Shown: positions 8,976-17,866 of the stretch, piece by piece
How positions within the stretch are numbered: position 1 is the stretch's first letter
How the letters are laid out: each line of letters opens with the position of its first letter
NCBI GenBank assembly: GCA_964342305.1
Contig: CAYFGK010000005.1
Span: 1-64,000, forward strand
Direction of reading: 5' to 3'
Origin: DT-110 sp964342305
GTDB taxonomy: Bacteria; Bacteroidota; Bacteroidia; Chitinophagales; Saprospiraceae
Length of the DNA: 64,000 nucleotides
Made by a program: the position numbers and the translations under genes
The notes under the pieces: model-generated
What the model saw: the letters and a program-made list of their open reading frames with translations, nothing else
Databases searched by the model: none
What the model was told of the DNA's origin: nothing

Positions 8976-10889
8976 ATGAAATCATCTCTGGCAATCGTCA
9001 CGATCTGCCTGTTCATGGCCCAATCCCTCGTAGCCCATGTAGGAAAAGATCGACCTGAATTAGCAGTCTCAGAACTCAATCCATTACTAGTCTTAGGAGC
9101 TGACCAGGTGGTCCGCGAGCAAGACTATCGCTTCGAAGTATCAGACATCAAATCCGGTCGTGTCTACGAAAAAATTGTATTTACCGTCTTCAACGAAGAT
9201 GCCCGGAATCGGGTGTTTAGACTTTTCTATGGCCCGGACACACGCATACGCAATAACAGTGTCAACCTCTATGATAAATTCGGGAACTTCATCCGGTCCA
9301 GCAGCCGTAAGGATGTAGAGGATTATCCGGCCGTTAGTGGCGGCACCCTGTATCAGGATGATCGGTTCGAGCGCATTGAGTTAACTTACCCGGAGTACCC
9401 CTACTCCCTGGAGATCGAATACGAAAAAGACATTTCCGGGATTGAATACGCAGTTTATCCCGACTGGCGGATTCTTCCGGACTTTAAGACTTCGGTAGAA
9501 AAAGCATCCTTTACCGTGGTTACCAATCAGCCTTTGCATTTCCGGGCACACAACATTGATTTGGAACCCGTGGTATCGAAAGAGAGTGAGGGCAACGTCT
9601 ACACCTGGCAGGTAGAAAACATGCCGACGTTGTCCCGGCAGTCCTATGCACCTCCTGCTTTCCAGCAAATTCCGATGATCCTCTGTTCACCCGGCACCTT
9701 TGAGATCGATGGGTATACGGGCAGCCTGGAAAGCTGGCAGGAATACGGCAAGTTTATGTATCAATTGATTCAGGGACGGGATGTGCTGACTCCTTCGGTA
9801 GCACAGGATGTGGATAAGATTATAGCGGATGCTGCTACGACCCGGGATGCAATCGAACAGCTATACCAATATATGCAGGCGGAGGTCCGCTACGTAAGTG
9901 TGCAACTGGGCATTGGTGGCTGGCAACCCTTTAGTGCCGAATACGTAATCGAGAATAAATACGGTGACTGCAAGGCTCTCTCTAACTATATGATGGCTCT
10001 GCTCAAACAGGCCGGGATCGAGAGTTACCCCACCCTGATCCAGCGGGGCACCTCCGACTACCAGATCGAGGACGACTTTGCAAATCCACGGTTCAATCAC
10101 ATGGTGCTTTACGTGCCCGGCGAGGATATGTGGCTCGAGTGCACCAGCACCTCCTACCCTGCCGGATACCTTGGATCAGATAATGAGGATCGACGCGTAC
10201 TACTCGTTACCCCAGATGGCGGCCGGGTAACCCGCACCCCCGCCTACACCCACGAAACAAACCGGGAAAATATTGAAGCGGAGGTGAAATTGCGCCCCGA
10301 CGGCAGTGCCCGCATTGAATACCAACAATCCCTGCAGGGTGAACCCCACGAGTTTTTTCGCTACGTGCACCAAAACTGGTCGAATAAAGAAGTGCGCGAT
10401 TATTGGTCGGAGCGTAGTTCTATTCCCGGTTTTATACTGGATGAATTTCAGGTTACCCCTAGTCAGACCGAACCATCAGCCAATCTGCTGTATTCGGGAA
10501 ATACCGACCGGTATGCTGCCGCAGCTGGCAAGCGATTATTCGTTCCCCTGAACTTGGTTTCGGTCTACGGGAATGTTCCTGGTGAGGAGGAATCGCGTAC
10601 CGATTCTATTTACTTTGACAAAGCAATTAGCGAGGAATTAAACGTGCGGGTACGTATTCCCGAAGGCTTCCAGGTCGAGGGCCTACCTGAAGGAGTAACT
10701 TTTGAAAGCACCATCGGCAGGTACCATCTGGAGATTCAAAAAGACAAAAACTACATTGTCTATAAACGATCCCTTACCATGAAAGAAACCGTGCTTCCTC
10801 CGGAGGAATACCCAGCTTTTCGGGAATTCTTCCTGGAACTCAGTCGCCACGAGAACGCCAAGATGGTGTTGGTGGAGAAAAAGACGTAG
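8976..10889 (+). CDS. DUF3857 and transglutaminase-like domain protein
   Basis: A 637-residue exported protein. The start at ATG 8976 gives a clean signal peptide (MKSSLAIVTICLFMAQSLVA); the in-frame ATG at 8940 falls in a repeat. DUF3857 occupies about residues 40-240 and the transglutaminase-like core about 270-400. Seen: catalytic Cys332 in YGDCKALSNYMMALLKQAG, a His in RFNHMVLYV, and WLECTSTS where the third acidic residue usually sits in a WLDPT-type motif. The intact Cys contrasts with the upstream paralogue (6000-8003). The C-terminus is a beta-rich domain. The family is periplasmic or surface-associated in Bacteroidota, and its substrates are unknown. Confidence 0.87.
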   Translation: MKSSLAIVTICLFMAQSLVAHVGKDRPELAVSELNPLLVLGADQVVREQDYRFEVSDIKSGRVYEKIVFTVFNEDARNRVFRLFYGPDTRIRNNSVNLYDKFGNFIRSSSRKDVEDYPAVSGGTLYQDDRFERIELTYPEYPYSLEIEYEKDISGIEYAVYPDWRILPDFKTSVEKASFTVVTNQPLHFRAHNIDLEPVVSKESEGNVYTWQVENMPTLSRQSYAPPAFQQIPMILCSPGTFEIDGYTGSLESWQEYGKFMYQLIQGRDVLTPSVAQDVDKIIADAATTRDAIEQLYQYMQAEVRYVSVQLGIGGWQPFSAEYVIENKYGDCKALSNYMMALLKQAGIESYPTLIQRGTSDYQIEDDFANPRFNHMVLYVPGEDMWLECTSTSYPAGYLGSDNEDRRVLLVTPDGGRVTRTPAYTHETNRENIEAEVKLRPDGSARIEYQQSLQGEPHEFFRYVHQNWSNKEVRDYWSERSSIPGFILDEFQVTPSQTEPSANLLYSGNTDRYAAAAGKRLFVPLNLVSVYGNVPGEEESRTDSIYFDKAISEELNVRVRIPEGFQVEGLPEGVTFESTIGRYHLEIQKDKNYIVYKRSLTMKETVLPPEEYPAFREFFLELSRHENAKMVLVEKKT

Positions 10890-11606
10890 GGTGGCCGATC
10901 ATGGAGGTCGATCCACCGGATCGACTTTATATTAAAACCGAAATATTGCATTCTTGACCCGCCGCGCTACCGGACCGGGTACATATCCTTTTATACCCCA
11001 TCACCTCACTTTTATCAACTTCCGCCCGAAGGGTCCGTGCCTACCCTCCGCCCGAATATCCAGGGTGTCATCAGAAAACCCGAAGACCTGCCAGGTAGAA
11101 TAGTTTATGGAGATTGCAGGTATTGAGTACTATAAAAAGGAAGAGGTAGATGTTCCAATTTTTCATTATTTGTTGTGCTTATATATCGACAACGAAGTGG
11201 TTTGGGCTTTGCCAAACCTTTTCGGAAGCGGTATACGTTCACTCGATCCGGTAGTGACACGGATCAAGAATCGTTATTTCTTAAAGGACCTCGGAGAGGT
11301 CCAATATTGGTAGTAGTAAAAAAGAGCAAGCCTCTACCGACCTCGGAGAGGTCGCACCTTTTGGCTCGTCTATTTTACCTCTATTCGTTTTTCAAATACC
11401 TGCACAAAACTACAAACTCTTGGCCCTTGGTGCTTTCAGCGAGATATGTGCGACCTCTCCGAGGTCGTTTCATCTTTGTGGCATCGTGCATTTCAACCGA
11501 GGTGTGATCTCTCCGAGATCGTCCCCTCTGTGGTTCCATTAAACATCCTGGTCAAAATGGGAAATAATTGATTCTTGACCCGCAGCACTAGAGGATCGAG
11601 CACCTA
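10890..11606. other. gene-free spacer with several repeat families
   Basis: I see no credible gene in these 717 bases. They hold a GTCGATCCACCGGATCGAC palindrome (about 10907-10925), a TTCTTGACCCGC(C/A)GC(G/A)CTA repeat at 10951-10973 and again at 11571-11594, a TATACCG-type element at 11183-11236, and four hairpins of the form GACCTC-GGA-GAGGTC (about 11285, 11340, 11452 and, degenerate, 11505). The longest open frames (11107-11313 and 11175-11507) run through these repeats and look accidental. Confidence 0.7.
11183..11236. repeat. TATACCGACAACGAAGTGG element, 54-bp form
   Basis: It begins ATATCGACAACGAAGTGGTT, contains an inverted pair (GGTTTGGGC.TTTGCCAAACC) and ends TTTTCGGAAGCGGTATAC. 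The same ends and core occur at 14663-14787, with a longer middle. It has the size and inverted-end structure of a miniature mobile or REP-like element, but no gene or target duplication is visible. Confidence 0.65.
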
Positions 11607-13163
11607 CTACGCATCGACATCCTTCACCCACAACGTAAGGATGGCCGCTACCACGAACGACACGCCCCCGATGAACATGGCGTAAATCGCCTCCTCACCG
11701 AAAAAGCGTCCCAAAATGAAGCCCAGCACGGAGGCAGCTACGATCTGCGGGATCACGATGAAGAAATTGAAAACGCCCATGTAGTAGCCCATTTTATCGG
11801 CGGGTAAACAACCCGTCAAAATGGCGTAGGGCATGGATAAAATGCTCGCCCAGGCAATACCGATACCCACCATGGACAACAGCAGCCAATTGGGGTCGGT
11901 CATGAAGTAGACCGATACCAGTCCCACCGCACCGATCATCAGACAGATGGCGTGGGTGAGCTTGCGGCTGGTCCTTTTGGCGATGACCGGCAAGGCAAAG
12001 GCCACCAGGGCCGCTACCCCGTTATAGATCGCAAAACAGACCGTTACCCAGTCGGCACCATCATTATAGAGCTTGGAGGTCGTATCGGAGGTGCCGTAAA
12101 TGTGGGACGTGACTGCCGCCGTAGTGTAGATCCACATGGCGAAGAGGGCAAACCAGGAAAAGAACTGCACACCGGCCAGTTGCTTCATGGTGGACGGCAT
12201 ATTCCCGAAATCGTTCATGATGGTCACGAACCCATTTTCGTAAGTACCTGTACGCTGCAGAAGCCCGGAACCGATTTGTAACAACCCAAACAAACCCAGA
12301 CCAGCGCTCAGGATATAGACTTCCTGCTCTACGGCTGCCCGCTGGAATAAAAAAGTGAGCAGTGCTCCCGCAGCCAGAAAGATCAGACCTTCGATAAGTT
12401 TCTTGCTTCCGTTTTTGGCGTAAGCCTCGGGGCCTTCCAGTACTACCTTAAACTCCTCTTCCTTTTCCTGATTTTCTTCAAAAGAGGCCAATTCTTCGGG
12501 GGAATACTCTTTGGAATTAAAGACCGTCCAGGCCACTGCACCGAAGAACACAACCCCGCCAATATAGAAAGACCACTTCACCGAATCGGGGATCATGCCC
12601 GCGGGCGCCGTATTATCCACGCCCAGCCAATTGGTGAAGATCCAGGGCAGGGCCGATGCAACGACCGCCCCCAAGCCGATGAAGAAGCTCTGCATCACGA
12701 AACCCGTGGTGCGCTGCTCGCTGGGCAGGTTGTCCCCCACAAAGGCCCGGAAAGGCTCCATACTGATATTGATGGAGCTGTCGAGGATCCAGAGGGTGCC
12801 CACGGCGATGTACAATCCCCAGGCGTTGGGCATCATGAACAGGGCAATAGTTGCCAGGACCGCGCCGATCATGAAGAAGGGACGGCGGCGTCCCCAGCGG
12901 GGGTGCCAGGTACGATCACTGAGATAGCCGATAATGGGCTGTACCAATAGTCCCGTAACGGGGGCAGCCAGCCAGTACACAGCCAGCTTACTGGTTTCAC
13001 CACCCAGGGTTTCGAAGATCCGGCTCACGTTGGCATTTTGCAGGGCAAAGCCAAACTGAATACCCAGGAACCCGAAGCTCATATTCCAGATCTCCCAGAA
13101 GCTGAGTCTGGGTTTCCGGCGGATCTCCGGAGTTTCCAGGGTATTGGTGGTAGTTGTATCCAT
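11607..13163 (-). CDS. MFS sugar transporter, SLC45/GPH type
   Basis: A 518-residue, 12-TM major facilitator. The N-terminal PRLSFWEIWNMSFGFLGIQFGFALQNANVSRIF and the loop 2-3 motif GYLSDRTWHPRWGRRRPFF are typical of the SLC45 branch (sucrose/maltose:proton symporters). A hydrophilic central linker (SPEELASFEENQEKEEEFKVV) separates the two halves. Its start is 1 bp from the stop of the alpha-amylase gene, so the two are almost certainly co-transcribed and translationally coupled. The inferred role is uptake of maltose or short maltodextrins released by the amylase. The specific substrate is not proven by sequence. Confidence 0.88.
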   Translation of the reverse strand: MDTTTTNTLETPEIRRKPRLSFWEIWNMSFGFLGIQFGFALQNANVSRIFETLGGETSKLAVYWLAAPVTGLLVQPIIGYLSDRTWHPRWGRRRPFFMIGAVLATIALFMMPNAWGLYIAVGTLWILDSSINISMEPFRAFVGDNLPSEQRTTGFVMQSFFIGLGAVVASALPWIFTNWLGVDNTAPAGMIPDSVKWSFYIGGVVFFGAVAWTVFNSKEYSPEELASFEENQEKEEEFKVVLEGPEAYAKNGSKKLIEGLIFLAAGALLTFLFQRAAVEQEVYILSAGLGLFGLLQIGSGLLQRTGTYENGFVTIMNDFGNMPSTMKQLAGVQFFSWFALFAMWIYTTAAVTSHIYGTSDTTSKLYNDGADWVTVCFAIYNGVAALVAFALPVIAKRTSRKLTHAICLMIGAVGLVSVYFMTDPNWLLLSMVGIGIAWASILSMPYAILTGCLPADKMGYYMGVFNFFIVIPQIVAASVLGFILGRFFGEEAIYAMFIGGVSFVVAAILTLWVKDVDA

Positions 13164-13164
13164 A

Positions 13165-14598
13165 TCAGTTGGCTTGGTTAGAAGTAAGTACCATATACCC
13201 CCATGGATTCAGGTTTACATCCATTGCTGAGGTGACCATGCTGGTACTATTGGCAAACACGTTGGTATAGTTGCCGGCGTGATCCCCCATTTGAATGGTG
13301 GCTTCCTGCGGCTGATCACTCAGGTTCAGTACGGTGATCACCGTATTGTCACCCTGGCTGCGGGCAAATGCGTACACGGCTTCCTGCTGATCCGACGACA
13401 GGCGCTCCAGGGGGCCGCCGGCGACACCGTTCCACAACGCGGGATTGTCTTTTTTGAGTTGCAGCAAAGTAGTGTAAAAGGCCTGCTTGGGAATATTGCC
13501 CCACTCGATGGGATCTTTTTCGAAAAACTTCAGCCGCTTATCCATGGCCGCTTCCTGGCCACTGTAGATCAGGGGCATACCCGGATACGTAAAGGTAAGG
13601 ACGGCCAGGGCATCAGCCGCCGGTCCCATTCGTTCTTCCACGGTACCTTGCCAGGAGTTTTCATCGTGATTGGTAATGAAGTGCATCAGCCAGCCGGCTT
13701 TCCACTGACTCCCTATTTCTTCTTCCCAATGGTCGATAGCCATCGCGGTCGTATCGCCCCGGGCGATCTCGTTCAGCAGGTGGTGAAAGGACCACCCGTA
13801 CGACATGGTAAACAGGGAATCGTTATTCAATTCGGGAATCTCTGCTTCGGCCAGCATAAACAACTCCGGATTAGCCTTCCGCAATGGAGGTATGGCTTGC
13901 TGCCAAAAGTCGTGAGGAACTCCGTGGGCTACGTCTACCCGAAATCCATCGATGCCTACCTCCTCGAGCCAGTAGGTCATGTCGCTGATCATTTCCTCAC
14001 GCATCTCCGGATTGTCGTAATTGAGGTCGGCCACGTCGGTCCATCCCCAGGATTCGCCCGTTTCCGGATTGATGGGGTCGACGATGTTACCCTCCGCATC
14101 CTGAGTATAATAATCGGGGTGCTCGGTGATCCACACGTGGTCCCAACCGGTGTGGTTCGGCACCCAGTCGATCAGAATGTGCATCCCGCGCTCGTGGATC
14201 TCTTCGACCATCGACTGAAATTCCTCGGGCGTACCGAACTGTGGGTTTACCCCCCGGTAATCAGATACCGCATAGTAGCTGCCCAGAGGGCCTTTGCGTT
14301 TGGCTTCGGAGATAGGATGAATGGGCATGAACCAGAGGATATCGACCCCCATTTCTTCCAGGCGCGGTAAATGTTCCCGGAAGGCTGCGAAGGTCCCTTC
14401 GGGCGTATACTGGCGTACATTAACTTCGTAAATATTACTGGTTTTAGCCCAATCGGGCTCGGCGGGATTCTCGTAAACCGTTTCGGTATCCGGGGTATCA
14501 ACGCCCCCATCATTCGTATCCGTAGTACAGGATACCAACCCCAACCCCAGGATCAGGGGCAAGATTTGTTTCAGCAGCATAGTAAACGTTTGATTCAA
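13165..14598 (-). CDS. GH13 alpha-amylase lipoprotein
   Basis: A 477-residue glycoside hydrolase family 13 enzyme with a lipoprotein signal (GLGLVSC, Cys24) and a short acidic linker. The conserved GH13 regions are visible: DWVPNH (about 144-149), GFRVDVAH with nucleophile Asp222, LAEAE with the likely acid/base Glu251, and ITNHDEN with Asp312. A C-terminal all-beta domain (about 390-477) completes the family layout. It would hydrolyse alpha-1,4-glucans at the cell surface or periplasm. It is the first gene of a two-gene operon with the SLC45-type transporter. No SusCD genes are present here, so this is a compact, non-Sus starch or maltodextrin unit. Confidence 0.93.
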   Translation of the reverse strand: MNQTFTMLLKQILPLILGLGLVSCTTDTNDGGVDTPDTETVYENPAEPDWAKTSNIYEVNVRQYTPEGTFAAFREHLPRLEEMGVDILWFMPIHPISEAKRKGPLGSYYAVSDYRGVNPQFGTPEEFQSMVEEIHERGMHILIDWVPNHTGWDHVWITEHPDYYTQDAEGNIVDPINPETGESWGWTDVADLNYDNPEMREEMISDMTYWLEEVGIDGFRVDVAHGVPHDFWQQAIPPLRKANPELFMLAEAEIPELNNDSLFTMSYGWSFHHLLNEIARGDTTAMAIDHWEEEIGSQWKAGWLMHFITNHDENSWQGTVEERMGPAADALAVLTFTYPGMPLIYSGQEAAMDKRLKFFEKDPIEWGNIPKQAFYTTLLQLKKDNPALWNGVAGGPLERLSSDQQEAVYAFARSQGDNTVITVLNLSDQPQEATIQMGDHAGNYTNVFANSTSMVTSAMDVNLNPWGYMVLTSNQAN

Positions 14599-14662
14599 AG
14601 AGTTCGTGTTTCGTACACGCTAACCTGACTAAGATACGGAATCTCCTCGTTTGAAAAACTTT

Positions 14663-14787
14663 TATACCGACAACGAAGTGGTTTTGTTCTGCAGTGCTTC
14701 GTGCCGGGACTCCAAACCACTTCGAGTCGAGTATATACTCGCGTGAAAAGGTTTGGCAAAGCCCAAACCTTTTCGGAAGCGGTATAT
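14663..14787. repeat. TATACCGACAACGAAGTGG element, 125-bp form
   Basis: A longer copy of the element at 11183. It has TATACCGACAACGAAGTGG at the left end and AAACCTTTTCGGAAGCGGTATA at the right end, so the outer TATACCG/CGGTATA are inverted. The extra middle carries a CCAAACCACTTCG segment and a CGAGTATATACTCG palindrome. It lies upstream of the amylase gene, so it could affect that promoter, but I see no direct evidence. Confidence 0.7.
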
Positions 14788-15069
14788 TCGTGGTAGCAGG
14801 TGGATCCTTTGAGTAAGGAAATGCTAAATGCTGAATGAGGGATTCATTATTTGGCTTTCGCCAAAAGGGGATTGGTGGTAACCACTAAGGTGGTTCGATT
14901 GGAGTTATGGGGTTCGATCGTACTCACCTTCGCGTGGTGAACAACAATAAGCCCCACAGACACCACTGAAGATCCGGGGGTAGGTTTGCACGTACCAATA
15001 CAGTCACGCGATCAAATGACTTTGATCGTCCGTGTCAGAGGTCGATACCAATTAAACACTAAAAATTAT
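14788..15069. other. intergenic spacer with hairpins
   Basis: No gene is seen. It holds the hairpin word GGCTTTCGCCAAAA (14853-14866) and the palindrome ACCACTAAGGTGGT (about 14881-14894), a relative of the ACCACTAAAGTGGT units in the tandem array at 15.7 kb and at 49.56 kb. Confidence 0.6.
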
Positions 15070-15582
15070 TCATTCCAGAAGGAATTGCTTCTTAGTCGGC
15101 ATCGACTGAAGCTTGATGATCTTGCCACTGACCACGCGCTGATCACCGTATTTACCGGTACGCACCCAGGACATGGCCGTGAAATCACGGGTACTGGTTT
15201 GCACGTCCCATTCGGCATCGTTCAGGTCATCGACTTCGGAGTCGATGAGGATGTAGGTCTTTTCCGAGGTGAGTTTGTAATACCAGTTCCCGAAGTCGGT
15301 CTGGTCTTGCCAGTGCCCCCCGTCGTAGGTGCCATCGGGATGGAATTTGTACCAGCGCCCGCGGTTGAAGGTCGAACCTTCGGGGTCGTTATTGAGCACG
15401 TAAAATTCAAAGACCCAGAAATCCTGCATCATGGAGCGGGTCATATCATTCTGGGGAGGCACCTGTGCGGGGCCGGCCGAACCGGTCGGACGCAACTGTT
15501 CTTTGGAAACGGGCTTGTCTTCTTTGTTTCCACAGGAAACGAGCAAGCCCAGACAAAGGCATACAAGGAGGATTTGTTTCAT
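15070..15582 (-). CDS. hypothetical lipoprotein, 170 aa
   Basis: A 170-residue protein with a lipoprotein signal, MKQILLVCLCLGLLVSC (Cys17), then a Gly/Pro/Ser linker. The body is predicted beta-rich: FWVFEFYVLNND, RGRWYKFHPDGTYDGGHW, GNWYYKLTSEKTYILID and GKIIKLQSMP. The pattern of a short beta protein with FHPDGTYDGGHW and then YILID resembles lipocalin-like or copper-resistance-type small beta barrels, but I do not recognise a named family. It stands alone, with repeat-rich spacers on both sides. Confidence 0.7.
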   Translation of the reverse strand: MKQILLVCLCLGLLVSCGNKEDKPVSKEQLRPTGSAGPAQVPPQNDMTRSMMQDFWVFEFYVLNNDPEGSTFNRGRWYKFHPDGTYDGGHWQDQTDFGNWYYKLTSEKTYILIDSEVDDLNDAEWDVQTSTRDFTAMSWVRTGKYGDQRVVSGKIIKLQSMPTKKQFLLE

Positions 15583-15735
15583 GGCGATTATCAGTTTGAG
15601 CCGCCAAAATACCGATTTTTAAGGATACCTAAGGCCTGCTCCGATTTTTTTTGACTGCTGTACTCTGCTCTTTTGTTGCGTAGAGCGTCGCCCTCCTTCG
15701 TCCGTAGGGGCTTCGGTGGGCGGCAAGCGGCGGGC

Positions 15736-16124
15736 GCGACTGCCCTACCACTAAAGTGGTAATCCTTTGGGTGCGCTGCATCATTGATCCAACCGCTAAA
15801 GCGGGTGGGCTTATTATCCTTTCACCGGTGACCATCTTGCGGGGAGCGCGACTGCCCTACCCACTAACGTGGTATTCCTTTGGGTGCGCTGCAACATGAT
15901 TCCCACCGCTAAAGAGGGTGGGCTTATAATCCTTTCACCGGTGACTATCTTGCGGGGAGCGCGACTGCTCTACCCACTAAAGTGGTAATCCTTTGGGTGC
16001 GTTGCATCATTGATCCCACCGCTAAAGCGGGTGGCTTTATAATCCTTTCACCGGTGACCATCTTGCGGGGAGCGGCGGGCGCGACTGCCCTACCCACTAA
16101 AGTGGTATTCCTTTGGGTGCGCTG
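15736..16124. repeat. 113-bp tandem repeat, 3.4 copies
   Basis: The units start at 15736, 15848, 15961 and 16081 (the last is partial). Unit lengths are 112, 113 and 120 bp. Each starts GCGACTGCCCTACCCACTAA and contains three hairpins: CCACTAAAGTGG, CCCACCGCTAAAGCGGGTGGG and TTTCACCGGTGA. Copies differ by a few substitutions, so the array is not very recent. It has no coding content that I trust. The hairpin-rich design resembles REP/BIME clusters. Confidence 0.85.
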
Positions 16125-16262
16125 ATATCTCCAAGGATCGTCCCCGAACCCTTTCTCCAACTCTCCAACTCTCCAACTCCCCTATTCGGAGACAATGATG
16201 AACCCAACGAACCGTCGTCTCTCCCGGGAAAAAAGTGTCATGGGCAATCCCCTTATGCCACA

Positions 16263-17027
16263 TCAGTTTTCCCGAAACCGCTCCGCATAATCGGCTGCAT
16301 TCGTGCCCATCCACCGGTCCCACCAATTGAAGTAGAGGCCGAAATTGCACCGAGAGCGGGCGTGGTGCAGGTTATGGTGGGTGGAGGTATTGATCCACTT
16401 TCCGATGGGGTGTTCCACGAAACCTTTGGGGAATAATTCGTAGCCCAAATGGCCCAATACGTTGAATAGCAGACTCCAGGTCGCGAATAGCAGTAAAACC
16501 ACTGGATGGACCGGCATCACACAAATGACGACCGGTATAATCGCAATCTCCAGGATAGCCTCCAGCGGGTGAAAGGAGAGGGCGGCCCAGGGGGTTGGAT
16601 TGTATGATTGGTGGTGCACCTTGTGCAGCATCCGGAACAAACGCGGGTGGTGCATCCAGCGATGAAGCCAGTAGAAATAGGTATCGTGGATCAGGATCAA
16701 AGCCAACAGGGATACGGGCAGATACCACCAGCCATAGGCATCCGGGACGAAGTAGAGGCGGGCATATCCTTTTTGCGAAAGCAAAAAAATAAACAAACCC
16801 ACCAGCGCGAAAATTACCGCTGTCTCCAGGGAATGACGGATCTCGTAACGAATGGTCGACCAAGCTGGAAAGGCCCTCTGGATCTTGCGCGGCAAAAACC
16901 GGTGTTTCCAGATGACATAGAAAATGCTGAAAAAGAGGCCAGCCAGCAGGGCGTAGCGCAGGAAGATAAAGACCGCACTTAGTGCACCTGCCGGCAGCCA
17001 GCCAAATCGTTCTATCAGGTAGAACAT
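16263..17027 (-). CDS. sterol desaturase/fatty acid hydroxylase family protein
   Basis: A 254-residue membrane protein with four or five hydrophobic segments and the full di-iron histidine set of this superfamily (PF04116): H114..H122..H126-H127 (HDTYFYWLHRWMHH), H135..H138-H139 (HKVHHQS), an isolated His153 region (SFHPLE), and H217-H218..H221-H222 (TSTHHNLHH). Members hydroxylate or desaturate lipid substrates using oxygen. In Bacteroidota they act on carotenoids, sphingolipids or fatty acids, and the substrate here is open. A perfect copy of the hairpin word (16770-16787) is embedded, encoding LLSQKG. The lipoprotein gene at 17049 lies 21 bp upstream, possibly co-transcribed. Confidence 0.88.
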   Translation of the reverse strand: MFYLIERFGWLPAGALSAVFIFLRYALLAGLFFSIFYVIWKHRFLPRKIQRAFPAWSTIRYEIRHSLETAVIFALVGLFIFLLSQKGYARLYFVPDAYGWWYLPVSLLALILIHDTYFYWLHRWMHHPRLFRMLHKVHHQSYNPTPWAALSFHPLEAILEIAIIPVVICVMPVHPVVLLLFATWSLLFNVLGHLGYELFPKGFVEHPIGKWINTSTHHNLHHARSRCNFGLYFNWWDRWMGTNAADYAERFREN

Positions 17028-17048
17028 GGTTGAACGCTGTTTATGGGA

Positions 17049-17798
17049 TTATCCGAGGTCAATCGTGTAAGTGGCACCGTTAAGCACAATAGTCGCTTTA
17101 CCATTGCCCTGGAAGGTGATGGTACCTTCCCAGGATTTGTTGGTGCCATTGGAGCCGGTGAGTATCACATCGATGGTACCGGTACCGCCCACGATCTCGG
17201 CTTGTGATTTACTCACCGCAATGCTGCTGAAGTCCATGGATATTTCCGACTTAAAGGTGTTCATGTCGCCAACCTGCGAGTCGTGTTCACCACTGCGGGT
17301 ATGCGAACCATTGAGTATCCAGCTGGAGCCCGACAGGAGGTTACTGACGGTCCATTCTCCGGATGCCTGATCGGTTGATTCCAGATTAGGCCCCTCGTAG
17401 GTACCGTTGGCCGTACGCCAGAAACTCAGTGAACTCGGCACGCGACCGTTCTGGCAATTAACCGTCCAGGTCCAGGCGGTGGAGAAGCTGGCGCTGTAGC
17501 CCTGTTCGTTCCACTTGCGGGCGAAGGTGGAGTCAAAAGTGATACCGCAGGGGTCGTTGTTACTCTTCTCCGTGTATTCGTCGGCGAGGATGATCGCATC
17601 ATCCACTTCGCTACTGAGACCTTCGGTAGTGGTTGCCAGCGCGCTTTCCACCACGGTGACTGCCTGGTCATCGGTTAGTTGGGCAGCGTCATCGACATTC
17701 ATATTGTCATCCTCACATCCGGTGAATAGTGCGCCGGAAAAAGCAAGAACTACCAGCGTTAAAAAAGTGTGCATTGGGCGTGTCATACGTAGATTCAT
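17049..17798 (-). CDS. hypothetical lipoprotein, LytTR-divergent
   Basis: A 249-residue protein. I take the start at 17798 (MNLRMTRPMHTF), giving a signal peptide that ends in ALFTGC with Cys28; longer in-frame starts to 17828 exist. After an acidic linker the sequence is beta-rich and Ser/Thr-rich (TWTWTVNCQNGRVPSSLSFWRTANGTYEGPNL, SWILNGSHTRSGEHDS, TITFQGNGKATIVLNG). I do not recognise a family. It is divergent from a LytS/LytTR pair, and the intervening region carries three copies of a TTCAACCA-type motif, so it is a likely target of that regulator. The hydroxylase gene downstream may be in the same transcript. Confidence 0.72.
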   Translation of the reverse strand: MNLRMTRPMHTFLTLVVLAFSGALFTGCEDDNMNVDDAAQLTDDQAVTVVESALATTTEGLSSEVDDAIILADEYTEKSNNDPCGITFDSTFARKWNEQGYSASFSTAWTWTVNCQNGRVPSSLSFWRTANGTYEGPNLESTDQASGEWTVSNLLSGSSWILNGSHTRSGEHDSQVGDMNTFKSEISMDFSSIAVSKSQAEIVGGTGTIDVILTGSNGTNKSWEGTITFQGNGKATIVLNGATYTIDLG

Positions 17799-17866
17799 TT
17801 TGGTGTTTATAAATGTTTTGGGGAACACTACAAATCACGTGGGTTTGGCGGGGGATCGCAAAATCA

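Noticed and set aside
11107..11507. Two open frames of 68 and 110 codons in the 11-kb spacer
   Set aside because: They run through repeat elements and hairpins, have no recognisable domain, and have no promoter or terminator.
10890..11606. A decayed insertion sequence in the 11-kb spacer
   Set aside because: No transposase fragment or terminal duplication is visible; only short inverted-end elements and hairpins are present.
15736..16160. A minus-strand open frame in the tandem repeat, considered as a repeat protein
   Set aside because: The units are of unequal length (112, 113 and 120 bp), so no frame is kept over all copies, and the hairpins explain the sequence better.
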